Assembly (NCBI GenBank): GCA_963664835.2
Contig: CAXXUG010000019.1
Location: 1 to 64,000 of the forward strand
DNA: 64,000 nt
Reading direction: 5' to 3'
Source of the DNA: G963664835 sp963664835
GTDB taxonomy: Bacteria > Chloroflexota > UBA6077 > FW602-bin22 > JBCLEL01
Both the position numbers and the translations under genes were made by a program. The notes beneath the pieces were generated by a model. The model saw nothing but the letters and a program-made list of their open reading frames with translations, ran no database searches and was not told where the DNA came from. Positions 63,371 to 64,000 of the stretch are shown piece by piece. Positions within the stretch are counted from its first letter, which is position 1. Every line of letters starts with the position of its first letter.

Positions 63371-64000
63371 ATGGCTAAGCGGGCTGGCGGGCCAGGCAAG
63401 AGCAACCGACAGGGCATATCCCTGATAGAAGCGGTGCAACGATTCAGCGATGACAATGAAGCCGAGGCCTGGTTCATAGAACGACGCTGGCCGAACGGAA
63501 TCACCTGCCCGTACTGCGGTAGCGAAAACGTCAGCCGACGCAAGGTTAAGCGGGTTACACCTGTACACCGATGCAATCCCTGCAAGCGAGACTTCACCGT
63601 CAAGACCGGCACGATAATGCACGATTCCAAGGTTCGACTTGGACATTGGGCATTGGCGTTCTACCTGTTCTCGACCAACCTCAAGGGCGTATCCAGCATG
63701 AAGCTACACCGGGACCTGAACATCACCCAGAAGTCAGCCTGGCATCTGGCGATGCGGCTCCGCGAGACCTGGAAGGACGCGGGTCAACAATTCGCTGGCC
63801 CGGTTGAGGTGGACGAGACCTACGTAGGCGGCAAAGAGTCCAATAAGCATGAGCACAAGAAACTGAAAGCTGGCCGAGGCACGGTTGGCAAGACGGCCGT
63901 TGTAGGCGCTAAGGATCGGGAAACTAACCAGGTTTCCGCGACGCCAGTACCCGACACAACAGGCAAAACGCTCAAGGGCTTTGTTGCATCCAGAACGCAG
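63371..64000 (+). mobile_element. IS1595-family transposase, N-terminal 210 residues (runs off window)
   Basis: The frame is open from ATG 63371 (GGAG 7 nt upstream) to the window end. An N-terminal zinc ribbon has C46-x2-C49 and C68-x2-C71 (ITCPYCGS, HRCNPCKRDF). Then come KTGTIMHDSK, WALAFYLFSTNLKGVSS and the first catalytic Asp in PVEVDETYVGGK, all typical of IS1595/ISXO2-like transposases. It would move DNA by a DDE mechanism. The right part is outside the window; the left terminal repeat is not certain. Confidence 0.9.

Noticed and set aside
1..64000. CRISPR array, rRNA operon or prophage
   Set aside because: No regularly spaced identical repeats, no rRNA-like sequence and no phage structural genes were seen.

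Overview
The window is bacterial chromosome, moderately GC-rich, with short intergenic gaps and frequent TTG/GTG starts. No rRNA or other direct taxonomic marker is present. The mix of an HspR-type regulator, a DUF164 zinc-ribbon protein, an AftB-like membrane glycosyltransferase and an accessory set rich in enolase-superfamily, phytanoyl-CoA-dioxygenase-like, aldo/keto-reductase and class III aminotransferase genes suggests an environmental Chloroflexota (SAR202/Dehalococcoidia-like) genome. That assignment is inference.

Layout. 0-13 kb is mainly housekeeping: the 3' part of dnaB, ribBA and ribD, a coiled-coil/zinc-ribbon protein, groEL-groES, a GT-C glycosyltransferase, ogt and secA. 13-23 kb is a phosphate regulon: a PhoB/PhoR-type two-component pair, a PIN toxin-antitoxin pair, pstS, an aquaglyceroporin-ArsC pair, an unrecognised Pho-box gene, then pstC-pstA-pstB-phoU. 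Three arrays of 7-bp TTTAC/TTAAC-type half-sites phased at exactly 11 bp lie before pstS, before the unknown gene and before pstC. 24-28 kb holds three tandem aldo/keto reductases (one missing 48 residues with the catalytic Lys) and a CE7-esterase-like gene. 28-42.6 kb is mixed: moaA, a MazG-like protein, two paralogous membrane microproteins, an HExxH protein, a P-loop kinase plus the decayed tail of a paralogue, ilvE, an ABC exporter, an enolase-superfamily enzyme, an AAC(3)-like protein, hspR with a HAIR-like operator in its promoter, an anchored family-5 solute-binding protein, secG, and an AlbA_2/ATPase gene joined to a HigA-like gene.

42.7-53 kb is an uncharacterised catabolic island: two phytanoyl-CoA-dioxygenase-like genes diverge from a co-directional run of two TIM-barrel isomerases, a cupin, an M24 peptidase-like hydrolase, a cyclase-family hydrolase and an HpcH-type aldolase. 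It ends in a broken class III aminotransferase and a SelA-like PLP enzyme. amtB follows.

55-59 kb is accessory DNA beginning at an atypical tRNA-Ala(GGC). Small single-function genes (VOC with ArsR, GNAT, a broken EEP hydrolase, DUF1801) are separated by a ~105-bp dispersed repeat. One repeat copy carries the 3' 19 bp of the tRNA. 59-64 kb holds an amidohydrolase, a 5'-truncated DUF3883 protein of the kind often found in defence islands, a tRNA-like remnant and the start of an IS1595-family transposase that runs off the window.

The best candidates for something new are the repeat-separated cassette-like array at the tRNA, the Pho-boxed orphan gene with the arsenate genes inside the pst cluster, the AlbA_2-ATPase/HigA pair, and the decayed-catalytic-residue paralogues. 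No CRISPR array, rRNA or complete prophage was seen.
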